A stretch of 64,000 nt of DNA from Acidobacteriota bacterium (GTDB lineage: Bacteria; Acidobacteriota; Thermoanaerobaculia; Multivoradales; J023): the NCBI GenBank assembly GCA_029263315.1, contig JAJCXR010000053.1:248001-312000 (forward strand), given 5' to 3'. Below the pieces are notes generated by a model that saw only the letters and a program-made list of their open reading frames with translations, made no database searches and was not told the origin of the DNA. Positions 6,673 to 15,654 of the stretch are shown here, piece after piece. The position numbers and the translations under genes are program-made. Position 1 is the stretch's first letter; each line of letters starts with the position of its first letter.

Positions 6673-9144
6673 ATGCATGCCACGGGTGGCCTGAGAACCC
6701 TCGCCTTCCTCTTCCTTCTGACCGCCTGCCAGGTGGGCAACGCTTCCCAGGAGCCCGATACCGTGAGCACCGATCACCCAGGGGCCGCTTCCTATGCGCT
6801 GGAGCTGCGACAACAGCTCGCCGAAGCCCTGAGCGGCCAAGGGGCCGACTACGTTCCCCGCACCCATCACTTGGACGCCGAAGGCCGCCCCCTCTACACC
6901 AACCGGCTGATTCTCGAGGATTCCCCCTACCTACTGCAACATGCCCACAACCCCGTCGACTGGTACGCCTGGGGTCCTGAGGCCTTCGAGCGGGCGCGCC
7001 AAGAGGACAAGCCGATCTTCCTTTCCATCGGCTATTCGACCTGCCATTGGTGCCACGTCATGGAACGGGAAAGCTTCGAAGACGAGGCTATCGCACGTCT
7101 GCTCAACGAGCACTTCGTATGCATCAAGATCGACCGCGAGCAACGTCCCGACATCGACGAGATTTACATGACGGCGGTGCAGCTGTTAACCGAGCGTGGG
7201 GGCTGGCCCATGTCCAGCTTCCTGACCAGCGACGGCAAACCGTTCTTTGCCGGAACCTACTTTCCCCCCGACCACTTCAACCAATTGCTGCACCGCATCG
7301 TCGATGCCTGGAGGTCCGAGCGGGGTTCCCTGACGGACACCGCCAACCGCCTGGCGGCGGCGGTGCAACAAGCCACCGCCGCCCGCGGCGCCGCCAAAAG
7401 CCTTGGCGACGAGATCTTCGACAGCGCCCTGCAAAACATTGTGCAGCGTCACGATACCAGCCTCGGAGGCTTCGGCCGGGCCCCCAAATTCCCCCATGAG
7501 CCGGAGTTGTTGTTCTTGCTCAGCCAGGTTTGGCGCCGGGGGGATGCCAAGGCGTTGCAGGCCGCCAGCCACAGCCTCGACGCCATGGCCCGGGGCGGCA
7601 TGTACGACCAGGTGGGCGGTGGTTTCCACCGCTATTCCGTCGACGCCCAATGGCTGGTGCCCCACTTCGAGAAGATGCTCTATAACCAGGCCCACCTGAG
7701 CCGCGCTTACACAACGGCCCACCAGTTGACCGGCAACCCCTTTTTCGAGCGCGTCGCCCGTCAAACCCTCGACTACGTGCTCAAAGAGATGACCTCCCCC
7801 GGCGGCGGCTTCTACTCCGCCACCGATGCCGACAGCGAAGGTGAGGAGGGGGTGTTCTTCGTCTGGACCCCCGACCAGCTGCGGGACGCCCTACCGGCGG
7901 AGGACGCCGCCTTGGCCATCGAGCTGTGGAGCGTGCAACCGGGGGGCAACTTCGAAGGTCACTCCATCCTTTTCCTCGAGCAGCCGCTGGAAACCTTCGC
8001 CGAGGCACACAACCGCCCCCTCGACGAGCTCCTGGCCCAGGTGGACCGCATCCGCGCCAGCCTCTGGCAAGTCCGAGAGCAGCGAGAGCACCCCCTGCGC
8101 GATGACAAGATCCTCACCGCCTGGAACGGCATGATGATCACCACCTTGGCGCAAGCCTCGATGGCCCTGGACGAGCCGCGCTACGCGGCGGCGGCGGAAG
8201 GTGCAGCAACGTTTCTCTGGCAGCACAACCTACGGGACGACGGCCGCCTGTGGCGGGCCCACCTGGACGGCCGTTCGTCGGTGCCGGCCTTGCAGGAAGA
8301 CTACGCCTACTTGGCGGAAGCTTTCGTCGCCCTCTACGACGGCAGCCGCGAAAGGATCTGGCTAGAGCGTGCCCGCGCCTTGGTGCAAGTGATGATGGAA
8401 GACTTCTGGGACGCTGCGGCAGGCGGCTTCTTCATGGGCCCCAGCCTCACCGATCCGCCCCTGATCGCCCGTCCCAAGAGCCCCAACGACGGCGCCACCC
8501 CCTCCGGCAACTCCGTCGCCGTGCGCACCCTGGCACAGCTTTCCCGTCGCCTCGAGGATCCGTCCTATGCTCAGCATGCCGAGGCCACCGCCGCCGCCTT
8601 CGGTGAGCAAATGGCCCAATTTCCCCACGGCTACGGCTACCTGCTCACCGGCCTCGACGAATTGCTCAGGGGGGCCGTCGGCCCCTTGGGCTACGGCGCC
8701 GCCGGCCACCTGCGGGCCCAGGCCACGGCTCGACGACAGGACGATGGCTCCCTGAGCATCGAGGTGGAAGCCTCCCTCGACGACGGTTGGCATATCAACT
8801 CGGCGTCGCCCCGCCAGGATCACTTCCAGGCCACGCGGCTGCTAATGCTGGAAGACCGGGGCCCTTGGCGAGTGACGTCCATCGATCGGCCCGCCGCCGT
8901 CGACATCGACGTCGCCTTCGAAGACCAGCCCATGTCCGTCTACAGCGGCACCGTCGACTGGCAAGTCAATGTAAGGATCGAGCCCCAGACCACCGTAACC
9001 CAGACCACCGCAACCCAGGCCACCGTACCCCAAGCCCCGGTGGCCGTCCTGGAGCTGCATTTCCAAGCCTGTGATGATCAGCGCTGCCTCAAGCCGGAGG
9101 TTTTGGCCTTGGAGGTCCCGATGGCTGGGGTGGTGAAGCCCTAG
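6673..9144 (+). CDS. YyaL/DUF255 thioredoxin-fold protein fused to a DsbD-N-like domain
   Basis: This lipoprotein (FLFLLTACQ, lipidated Cys) is about 823 residues from the ATG at 6673, which has GGGGAG just upstream; in-frame ATGs at 6628 and 6661 are weaker. After a linker comes the DUF255 thioredoxin-like domain with DSPYLLQHAHNPVDWY and the redox-type motif STCHWCHVM, then a six-hairpin-glycosidase-like alpha/alpha barrel (GGMYDQVGGGFHRYSVD, VPHFEKMLYNQA). This is the layout of YyaL/spermatogenesis-associated-protein-20 relatives, whose function is unclear. Unusually, about 150 extra C-terminal residues resemble the N-terminal domain of DsbD (DDGWHINS ... LHFQACDDQRCLKPE). A three-unit 15-bp repeat interrupts that domain. 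Its stop codon overlaps the stop of the convergent MFS gene. Confidence 0.85.
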   Translation: MHATGGLRTLAFLFLLTACQVGNASQEPDTVSTDHPGAASYALELRQQLAEALSGQGADYVPRTHHLDAEGRPLYTNRLILEDSPYLLQHAHNPVDWYAWGPEAFERARQEDKPIFLSIGYSTCHWCHVMERESFEDEAIARLLNEHFVCIKIDREQRPDIDEIYMTAVQLLTERGGWPMSSFLTSDGKPFFAGTYFPPDHFNQLLHRIVDAWRSERGSLTDTANRLAAAVQQATAARGAAKSLGDEIFDSALQNIVQRHDTSLGGFGRAPKFPHEPELLFLLSQVWRRGDAKALQAASHSLDAMARGGMYDQVGGGFHRYSVDAQWLVPHFEKMLYNQAHLSRAYTTAHQLTGNPFFERVARQTLDYVLKEMTSPGGGFYSATDADSEGEEGVFFVWTPDQLRDALPAEDAALAIELWSVQPGGNFEGHSILFLEQPLETFAEAHNRPLDELLAQVDRIRASLWQVREQREHPLRDDKILTAWNGMMITTLAQASMALDEPRYAAAAEGAATFLWQHNLRDDGRLWRAHLDGRSSVPALQEDYAYLAEAFVALYDGSRERIWLERARALVQVMMEDFWDAAAGGFFMGPSLTDPPLIARPKSPNDGATPSGNSVAVRTLAQLSRRLEDPSYAQHAEATAAAFGEQMAQFPHGYGYLLTGLDELLRGAVGPLGYGAAGHLRAQATARRQDDGSLSIEVEASLDDGWHINSASPRQDHFQATRLLMLEDRGPWRVTSIDRPAAVDIDVAFEDQPMSVYSGTVDWQVNVRIEPQTTVTQTTATQATVPQAPVAVLELHFQACDDQRCLKPEVLALEVPMAGVVKP
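8989..9033 (+). repeat. Three 15-bp coding tandem repeats
   Basis: The units ACCACCGTAACCCAG, ACCACCGCAACCCAG and GCCACCGTACCCCAA encode TTVTQ-TTATQ-ATVPQ inside the DsbD-N-like domain of the YyaL homolog. The repeat keeps the frame and is probably a slippage expansion in a surface loop. Confidence 0.8.
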
Positions 9145-10355
9145 GACGCTCCAGCCCGGACCCTCGCCAACCACCAACCCAAACCGGCGATCGCCAGCCC
9201 AAACCAAGCCACCGCCACCAAACCCATCTGATCCACCGCCAAGCCGAGCAACGGCGCTGCCACCATGACGAACAACGCTTTGGTTTGGGAATCGATGGAT
9301 AAAAGCGTCGCCCCCATGTGCCGCTCCGAGGCCTCATCGACCCGTGCGATGAAAAGGGGTTTCCACAGGTTCTGCAACAGAGCCAAGACAACAAATCCGC
9401 CGATGGCGACCCCGGGCCAGGACCCACCCAAGGTCAAGCTCAGCCCACCATAGACCACCAAGGTGACGAGCCAAATCTTGCGCCCCGTGGGGCCTGGGCC
9501 TCCGCCCCAACCTTCCACCACATGGGCCTGGCGGGAGGCCACCGCCGAGCCCAAGTAGAGAAGGCAATAGACCAGGGCCACCAGCAAGGCGGTGCGCCCC
9601 TTGTCGTCCAGCCCCAGGAGCAGCGGCAGGGCCAGGGCCGTATGCTCGAGGAGGGGTTGCAAATAGTCCTTGACGGTGCTGTAGGTGCCCCGTTGCAACA
9701 TGGACTCGCTGAGCAGGCGGCGCAGGGGCGGCACCCGCCAGCAGGCGGCAAAGGCTTGGCGCAAATGCCGCCCGACGAGCCGCCAGGAAACCTCCCGTTG
9801 CTCGACGCCGTCGAGGGACTTGGGGTAGCCCAAGAAATTCACCAGACCGAGGCCATAGGGCACCATGGTGTAGAGAAACACCGGCTGATAGGCGTCGGTC
9901 CAGAGGACGATGGCGGCCGCGATGAGCACCGAGACGGCGGCCCCGATCTGGGACCAGGAACGGGTCAGGCCATAGAATCGTGCCTTCTCGTCTTGCCTCC
10001 CCTGGGAGGCCAGCCAGTCGAAGATCATCGCCTTGTGGGTGCCGGAACGGAAAGAGTCACCGCAGGCCAGCCCCGCCATGGCGACAAAGAGCCAGGGCAG
10101 GGACTCGAGCCGAGCCAAGATCAAAAAGGCCGTCAAATAGGTCAGCCAGGCCACAATCATGGTGCGCCGCCGGCCGTAGAGGTCCGCCGCCGCACCGCTG
10201 GGCACCTCCAACAGGTTGACCCACAGCTCACGGAAGGCCACCAACAGGCCCACCCAGAAGAAAGACAGCCCCCGTTCGAGAAAATATAGGATGAGAAACG
10301 GCTCGTAGTAGCGCTGATTCTTGAGGAATCCGTAGAGACAGAAGCGGAAGGTCAT
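9141..10355 (-). CDS. Major facilitator superfamily transporter
   Basis: This 404-residue integral membrane protein has about 10-12 hydrophobic helices. The loop after helix 2 reads SGAAADLYGRRRTMIVAW, a form of the MFS A-motif (GxxxDxxGRR). Substrate cannot be told from sequence. I prefer the internal ATG at 10355 (MTFRFCLYGF) because the 19 residues before it look like non-coding sequence. The C-terminal codons overlap the YyaL-like gene on the other strand: both stops share the palindrome CTAG at 9141-9144, so the two transcripts converge with no spacer. Confidence 0.88.
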   Translation of the reverse strand: MTFRFCLYGFLKNQRYYEPFLILYFLERGLSFFWVGLLVAFRELWVNLLEVPSGAAADLYGRRRTMIVAWLTYLTAFLILARLESLPWLFVAMAGLACGDSFRSGTHKAMIFDWLASQGRQDEKARFYGLTRSWSQIGAAVSVLIAAAIVLWTDAYQPVFLYTMVPYGLGLVNFLGYPKSLDGVEQREVSWRLVGRHLRQAFAACWRVPPLRRLLSESMLQRGTYSTVKDYLQPLLEHTALALPLLLGLDDKGRTALLVALVYCLLYLGSAVASRQAHVVEGWGGGPGPTGRKIWLVTLVVYGGLSLTLGGSWPGVAIGGFVVLALLQNLWKPLFIARVDEASERHMGATLLSIDSQTKALFVMVAAPLLGLAVDQMGLVAVAWFGLAIAGLGWWLARVRAGAS

Positions 10356-10454
10356 GGCACGGCCGTAGCCAGGGTCCAACCAGATGTTGCCGAAGGGCTC
10401 CCGCCCCCACATCGCTTTTTCGGATGGGAAGCCGCTAGATCGTGACTTTGACCC

Positions 10455-12011
10455 TCACCCCATGGAGGTGGACCAAGCACTGGCATCCCCCTTCTCGAAA
10501 CCGTCCCGCCACAGGGCACAGCCGGTGGAACCATCGCCGCCGCAGACGCCGCACAGGTCCGGCAGACCCAGGTCGCCATCGTCATCGTCGCAGTCGAGAT
10601 CGGCGCAAATGCCATCCCCGTCGATATCGCCGCTGCCGTTGCTCCCCAAGCACAGATCGTCGTCGTCGGCGATGCCGTCGCCGTCGCTGTCGGCCACATA
10701 CAGACGCGCCAGGACACTGCTCGACGAGCTATCGTCGGCCGGCGATTGCAGGCTGTTCCAGGTGACGACAAAGTCGCCTTCGCCGCGGCTGGCGACGGCG
10801 GGCAGAAATTGCGCCTCGGCGGTGAAGCTGTTGATCAGCATTTGAGGCCCTAAGGTCTCGCCGCGGGAGGTGAAACGCCGCCCCTGGATGCTGCGGAAGT
10901 TGTCGCCGCCGTCGGAGTAGACACTCTCCCAGACGATCACCAGATCGCCGTCGGCATCGAGGTCCACATCCGGCACCAGCTGATCGCCGGTGGTGAAGCT
11001 GTTGACCTGAAACTCCCCTCCCCGGGGCACATCCGAGGCGGAAAAACGCCGCGCCACAATGCCACCGGCCTCGTCGTCGTTGGTATCGAGACCCTTCCAC
11101 ACCACCGTAACCTGGCCGTCCGACGCCAAAGCCACCCGTGGCTGACTCTGGTTGCCGAGGGTGCGCTGATTGACCTGGAATTGATCCCCCTGCGGCGCCC
11201 CGAGGGAATCGAAGCGACGGCCCTGGATGCTGCCGAAGGAGGTGTCGTCGGCCGGTGAGCTGGCGCTCTCCCAGACCACCAGGAAGGCGCCGTCGGAGGC
11301 CATGGCCACCGCCGGGCGCCCTTGGTCCAAGGGGGTGTGCTGGTTGAGCTGCAGCTCGCCGCCGACCGGCATGCCGTCGTTGGCGTAGAGCTGCCCTTGA
11401 ACGCTGTAACCCTGGTCATCGTCCGCCGCCGAGCTCTGACTTTGCCAGACGACGACAAAACGGCCGTCGATGGCAGCCGCCACGGCGGGGTAGGATTGCT
11501 GGCCACCGGTGGTCGTATTGACTTGAAAATCGTTGCCCAACGGCACCCCAGCGGCATCGAAACGCCGCCCCTGGATGCTGTCCAAGGCATCGTCCGTGCC
11601 GCCGGAGCCGCGGCTGGCCCAGACGACCATAAGCCCAGCGTCACCGGCCATGGCCACGGCCGGCCATTGTTGATCGCCGGTGGTATAACCGTTGACCTGG
11701 AAATCATCGGCCGACGGCACCCCAGTGTTGTCGTAGCGACGACCCTGGATGCTGTACTGCGATGTGTCGTCGCCGGACGATCCCCGGCTCATCCAGACCG
11801 CCGCCCATTCCCCCGAGGGGGACGCTGCCGCCGCCGGTGCAAACTGGCTATCGGTGGTGTAGGTATTGACTTGGAAGTCGTCCGCCGCCGGGACGCTCGG
11901 CTGCCCCAGGCAGACCCCGGCCGCCAGAGAGACCCCGGCCGCCAGGCACACCCCGGTCAGCTTCAGCCCCAGGGCCGCCAGGGTCCCGCCGAAGCCGCCC
12001 CTCTGCTTCAC
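10455..12011 (-). CDS. Secreted seven-repeat beta-propeller-like protein with DGFExGD tail
   Basis: This protein is about 518 residues with a signal peptide at 1-35. The body is seven repeats of about 55-60 residues, each starting near (D/G)xFQVNxxTT and containing PAVAxxxDGxxVVVWxS, DD and SIQGRRFD: the size and number suit a seven-bladed propeller. It is followed by thrombospondin type-3-like calcium repeats (DSDGDGIADDDD, DIDGDGIC) and the end CALWRDGFEKGDASAW. A similar DGFExG tail closes the beta-helix protein at 22050-24551. The GTG at 12011 is the likely start, because it overlaps the stop of the M19 gene as GTGA and implies translational coupling. The role is unknown, probably extracellular. 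Confidence 0.8.
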   Translation of the reverse strand: MKQRGGFGGTLAALGLKLTGVCLAAGVSLAAGVCLGQPSVPAADDFQVNTYTTDSQFAPAAAASPSGEWAAVWMSRGSSGDDTSQYSIQGRRYDNTGVPSADDFQVNGYTTGDQQWPAVAMAGDAGLMVVWASRGSGGTDDALDSIQGRRFDAAGVPLGNDFQVNTTTGGQQSYPAVAAAIDGRFVVVWQSQSSAADDDQGYSVQGQLYANDGMPVGGELQLNQHTPLDQGRPAVAMASDGAFLVVWESASSPADDTSFGSIQGRRFDSLGAPQGDQFQVNQRTLGNQSQPRVALASDGQVTVVWKGLDTNDDEAGGIVARRFSASDVPRGGEFQVNSFTTGDQLVPDVDLDADGDLVIVWESVYSDGGDNFRSIQGRRFTSRGETLGPQMLINSFTAEAQFLPAVASRGEGDFVVTWNSLQSPADDSSSSSVLARLYVADSDGDGIADDDDLCLGSNGSGDIDGDGICADLDCDDDDGDLGLPDLCGVCGGDGSTGCALWRDGFEKGDASAWSTSMG

Positions 12012-13327
12012 GCCGCCGAGGCCACCGTCTGCATCTCTCGGGCGACGTCTTCGACGCGGCGCCACACCCGCAGCAGATTACCGCCGAGGATCTTTTCCAC
12101 GTCCTCTTCGGAGTACCCCCGGGCCAACAGGTGATAGATCAGATTGGGATAGGCGGCGGCATCCTTGAGACCCGTGGGCAAGGAGTCCCCGACACCGTCG
12201 AAGTCCGATCCCAAACCCACGTGATCGACCCCCACCAGTTGCACCACGTGATCGATGTGATCCACCACGTCGGTGACATCGGCAAAAATCGGCGGATGCT
12301 CTGCCGTGTACTGGTCCATGAATGCCTTGAGCTCTTCGGAGTCCCGTTCGAGATCGTGCTCTTCGGCGTGGGCAGAAACGACCGCGAAGCGCTCACGACC
12401 CGCTTTGTTGGAGGCGCCGCTGATGAACGACGAGCCAAAATTGATCTGGATGACGCCGCCGTTGTCGGCCAACGCCTTGATCATGGCATCGTCCATGTTG
12501 CGCTCGAAGTCGGGGGTGAAGTGCCGAGCCGAGGAATGGGATGCGATGACCGGAGCGTGGGACAGGCTGATGACATCGAAGAAGGCGTCGTCGGAAACAT
12601 GGGAAATGTCCACCATCATGCCCAAACGATTCATCTCCCGAACCACCTCCTCGCCGAAGGGCGACAAACCACCCCACTGTCGATTCTCAGGCTCCTCATA
12701 GGACGAATCACTGATTTGGTTGTTCTTGGAGTGGGTCAAGGTGACATAGCGGATACCGCGGTCGAAGAAGTGCTCGACGTTGGCCAGGTCGCTCTCCATC
12801 GGTGACCCGTTCTCCATGCCCATGGGCAGGGAAATGACGCCGCGGTCAAATTGCGCCTCCACATCGGCCGGCGTGCGGGCGACGGCGAACTTCTCCGGCC
12901 AATCCCGCTCAAAACCTTCCACCATCTCAATCAACAACTCCGCATGGGCTTTCGAGGCACCGGGGGTTTCTTGTAGATCCGCCGGCACGTATATCGACAT
13001 GAAGGGTGCGTTGAGGCCCCCCTGCTTGGCCCGGGGATAGTCGAAATCGCCCCCTTCGGTGGCGACGGAAATGTCCTCCATCTGCTCGAAGAGGCGATAG
13101 GGGATGTCGACGTGGGTATCGATGATCAGCATCTCTTGGGCCAAGCGGTCCGCCTTGGCCCGCAGATCGTCTTCGCTGGGCACCTCCGCAACCGTCGGGT
13201 CCTGTGTCGGTGTCTGATCGGAGCAGCCGATCGATATCAGGCTCAGGAGAAGGGCGAGCAGGCCGACGATGAGCCTTGGGATGCGGATTTGTGAGACGCG
13301 GTGCGTCGTGGGACTTTTTCGTTGCAT
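12008..13327 (-). CDS. Membrane dipeptidase (peptidase M19, renal dipeptidase family)
   Basis: This 439-residue zinc dipeptidase of the amidohydrolase fold shows the metal motif IDTHVDIPYRLF (HxD, about residues 90-95), RYVTLTHSKNNQ, the bridging region DISHVSDDAF, PVIASHSSARH and the C-terminal VDHVGLGSDFDGVGD. The N-terminus is a lipoprotein signal (LISIGC, Cys at about 35), so it probably works on the membrane outside the cytoplasm, hydrolysing dipeptides from nutrients or peptidoglycan turnover. Its stop overlaps the GTG start of the propeller gene by four bases. A second dipeptide-releasing enzyme, the M2 peptidase, lies 7 kb away, so peptide scavenging seems a local theme. Confidence 0.93.
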   Translation of the reverse strand: MQRKSPTTHRVSQIRIPRLIVGLLALLLSLISIGCSDQTPTQDPTVAEVPSEDDLRAKADRLAQEMLIIDTHVDIPYRLFEQMEDISVATEGGDFDYPRAKQGGLNAPFMSIYVPADLQETPGASKAHAELLIEMVEGFERDWPEKFAVARTPADVEAQFDRGVISLPMGMENGSPMESDLANVEHFFDRGIRYVTLTHSKNNQISDSSYEEPENRQWGGLSPFGEEVVREMNRLGMMVDISHVSDDAFFDVISLSHAPVIASHSSARHFTPDFERNMDDAMIKALADNGGVIQINFGSSFISGASNKAGRERFAVVSAHAEEHDLERDSEELKAFMDQYTAEHPPIFADVTDVVDHIDHVVQLVGVDHVGLGSDFDGVGDSLPTGLKDAAAYPNLIYHLLARGYSEEDVEKILGGNLLRVWRRVEDVAREMQTVASAA

Positions 13328-13412
13328 GGTGACTCCTCTGTTGTGGGCCGCAGTTTAGCGGAAAGTGGCGCCACTTGAGCCCGCCAGGTCAACTGGCATA
13401 GGCTGATCGTCC

Positions 13413-14693
13413 ATGACCCACCTCGCACCACCGGCGGACGACCGGCTCGACTTCGGCGACCCCCAAGGTCTGATACCGGATTTCCTGGCGCCGGAGGCTG
13501 GTCCTCGCCCCCAGCTCGACGGCCCTGGCCGACCCTCGAAACCATGGAACCGGCTCTTGCTGCTGGTATTTGTCGTCACCACCAGCCTGGCGGGATTGGT
13601 CGATAGCCTGCTGCCCATCGCCATACCGCCCCTGGAGGGCGAAGAGCTGGCGCAACGTCAAGCCCGCTGGCAAGCGGCCCATTGGCAGGACGGCAGCCTG
13701 GCCCGTTGGATCGAGGACGACCGCCACTTGCGTTCCCGCATCCGCCATCACCTGCTGCCCCCCTACGCCCTGCTGATCTATCAAACCCTGGGACAGGTAC
13801 GCGGCGAGCTGTTGCTGGGCAAGGACGGCTGGTTGTTCCTGCGCCAACGGGCCATCCCGCGGCCGGACGACGATGCGACGATACTCAACCACGGGGCCGA
13901 CCTCCTGTGGCGGCTGCAACGGGCCACCCGGGCCGCCGGCCACCGCCTGGTGACCCTCCCCCTGCCCCGCAAGGCCAGCCTGGCGGCCGACAAGCTGCCC
14001 CGGGGTCTGGCGGCCAGGTCCCATCTGGACCGCCGCTTGGTCGCCGTCCTGAGGGCCCGTGGGGTCGCGGCGGTGGATGTTTTGCCCCCCTTGGAGGCCC
14101 TGCCCAGGAGCTGGAACGAGGCACCCTATTTTCGCGCCGACAGCCACTTGACCCAGAGCGCTATGGTGGAAGTAGCCGAACTCACTGCCCGCTACCTCGG
14201 TGCCTGGGTGCCCCTCGAGGAACGTCGTTCCGAGCTGCGGCAGCTGGGGCCACAAGCGGCGGAATTCGATTTGCTGCGTTTTGTCGGTATCCGCTGGACC
14301 CCCCTGACCCGCCGCTTCGCCAGCCTCGAGCGTCGCCACGCCTTCACGGTGATCGCCGCCGACGGCCGGCCCATGCCCCGGCTGCGGCCACCGTGGAACG
14401 ACGCCCAAGGTGCGGCCGCCGGCCAAGGATCGCAGCCGACGCTTCTGGTGGGCACCAGCTTCTCCACCGTCGCCGAGCTGTCGACCTTGCTCTCCCATGC
14501 CATCGACCGCCCGGTGCTCGACGCCGCCCTGGCGGGGGAAAGCCCGTTCGATCTTCTGCAGCGGGTCTTGCAGGGCCCGTGGCGCCTGGACACACCCCAC
14601 GTCATCGTCCTCGAGCTGCCGAATCACCTGCTCTTCGATGAGGACGGCCTAAAAGCCGCCGAGGCCCTGCTCGGCGCCCCCACCGCTGGCTGA
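13413..14693 (+). CDS. AlgX/AlgJ-like SGNH-fold protein, probable polysaccharide O-acetylation
   Basis: This 426-residue protein has one N-terminal membrane segment (about 48-68, RLLLLVFVVTTSLAGLV) and a periplasmic domain of the AlgX/AlgJ type. Recognisable motifs are LLLGKDGWLFLR (about 133-144), the Asp-x-His motif in APYFRADSHLTQSAM (about 237-251), and LLVGTSFSTVAEL, where the family usually has GDSFS as the nucleophile motif. Ser is kept but Asp is replaced by Thr, which may alter activity. Related proteins transfer acetyl groups to exopolysaccharide. No MBOAT partner is next to it in this window, so the assignment is to the fold rather than a pathway. It is transcribed divergently from the M19 gene. 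Confidence 0.7.
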   Translation: MTHLAPPADDRLDFGDPQGLIPDFLAPEAGPRPQLDGPGRPSKPWNRLLLLVFVVTTSLAGLVDSLLPIAIPPLEGEELAQRQARWQAAHWQDGSLARWIEDDRHLRSRIRHHLLPPYALLIYQTLGQVRGELLLGKDGWLFLRQRAIPRPDDDATILNHGADLLWRLQRATRAAGHRLVTLPLPRKASLAADKLPRGLAARSHLDRRLVAVLRARGVAAVDVLPPLEALPRSWNEAPYFRADSHLTQSAMVEVAELTARYLGAWVPLEERRSELRQLGPQAAEFDLLRFVGIRWTPLTRRFASLERRHAFTVIAADGRPMPRLRPPWNDAQGAAAGQGSQPTLLVGTSFSTVAELSTLLSHAIDRPVLDAALAGESPFDLLQRVLQGPWRLDTPHVIVLELPNHLLFDEDGLKAAEALLGAPTAG

Positions 14694-14830
14694 GATGCCA
14701 TGCCGTCGGCTGTCAGCGCCACCATACACCGAGCATGCCGATGCAGACATGCCATCGCCGAGATGAGCCGGAGAGGCCCATGGGAGCGACTCCAGGACAT
14801 GGTATAGCCTTTGCTCTAAGCAGCTCCGAA

Positions 14831-14854
14831 GGTCCTTCTATTCTGGCAAGGACC
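14831..14854 (+). other. Stem-loop in the 5' leader of the beta-barrel gene
   Basis: GGTCCTT (14831-14837) pairs perfectly with AAGGACC (14848-14854) across a 10-base loop, about 45 bases before the start codon. The 204-base gap 14694-14897 otherwise holds only the AGGAGG site at about 14883; no convincing promoter was found. Confidence 0.3.
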
Positions 14855-14897
14855 TCGCTTTCGAATCTGCCCGCTATCTTCTCAGGAGGTTCTTCCC

Positions 14898-15416
14898 ATG
14901 ACGACTCGACAACTCTTATTCGCATTATGGATCAGCCTGTTTGCCCTTGGTTCCACCGCCGCCACCGCCCAGGAGGAGGAAGGTTTCTCCCTCGAGCTCT
15001 TCGTTGGCTTCGACTCCTTCAATAGCGCCTTCGACAACCGGGACGACATCACCTACGGTCTCCGAGCAGGCCACTTCGTGAGCCCCCGCTGGGGTTTCGA
15101 AGCCGCCATCTCCGAAGTGGACAGTGAAGCCGACATCTTCTTTCTCGACCTATCGGCTCGTTTCTCCCTGTTGCACAACGGTCGGCACCGGCTCTTCCTG
15201 CTGGGAGGTGCCGGTGTCTTTCGATTCGAATTCGATGAGCTCTCGAGGGGCTTCACGACCGAAGATCTCACCTTGCATGTCGGCCTGGTGTACACCTACG
15301 ACCTCAGTGAGCGGTTTTACCTCCGCCCGCAGTTTCTCAACCGCTGGATCAATACCGACTTCGGCTTCGATGAATTCCAAGAGGAGCTGTCGCTAGGAAT
15401 TGGCTTGCGCTTCTAA
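14898..15416 (+). CDS. Outer-membrane beta-barrel protein
   Basis: This 172-residue protein has a cleavable signal peptide (1-25, ending TAATAQ). The mature part alternates hydrophobic and polar residues in eight or so short strands (FSLELFVGF, ITYGLRAGHF, WGFEAAISEV, DLSARFSLL, HRLFLLGGAGVF, LTLHVGLVYTY, FYLRPQFLNRW) and ends LSLGIGLRF with a terminal Phe, typical of small OmpA/OmpX-type barrels recognised by the BAM machinery. AGGAGG lies about ten bases before the ATG. It is 239 bases upstream of the respiratory operon on the same strand; no functional link is evident. Confidence 0.82.
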   Translation: MTTRQLLFALWISLFALGSTAATAQEEEGFSLELFVGFDSFNSAFDNRDDITYGLRAGHFVSPRWGFEAAISEVDSEADIFFLDLSARFSLLHNGRHRLFLLGGAGVFRFEFDELSRGFTTEDLTLHVGLVYTYDLSERFYLRPQFLNRWINTDFGFDEFQEELSLGIGLRF

Positions 15417-15654
15417 GAATCGCAACCGCCGCTTCCAACAGCTCACCTCAGCCATGTTTCCGCCCTCCCACCCACCCACCCAAAGGGGTAGGCCGGGCAC
15501 CCACCGTGACTATCCCTTGGCGTATGGGGACGGGCCGCAAAAAACCATAGGGTTGGCTTCGGAAATTACCTAGTCACCGTTCGGGATTGGACGCCGGAGA
15601 TCCTCTCCAGGCGAGCCGCCCAGCGCTGGCTAGAGGCAACCGAGGACCCGACCC

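Noticed and set aside
13389..14627. 412-codon antisense frame opposite the AlgX/AlgJ-like gene
   Set aside because: Gln/Gly-rich shadow without family features; the + strand has a membrane anchor and SGNH-like motifs.
14831..14854. Possible riboswitch before the beta-barrel gene
   Set aside because: Only one short stem-loop; no conserved riboswitch core could be recognised.
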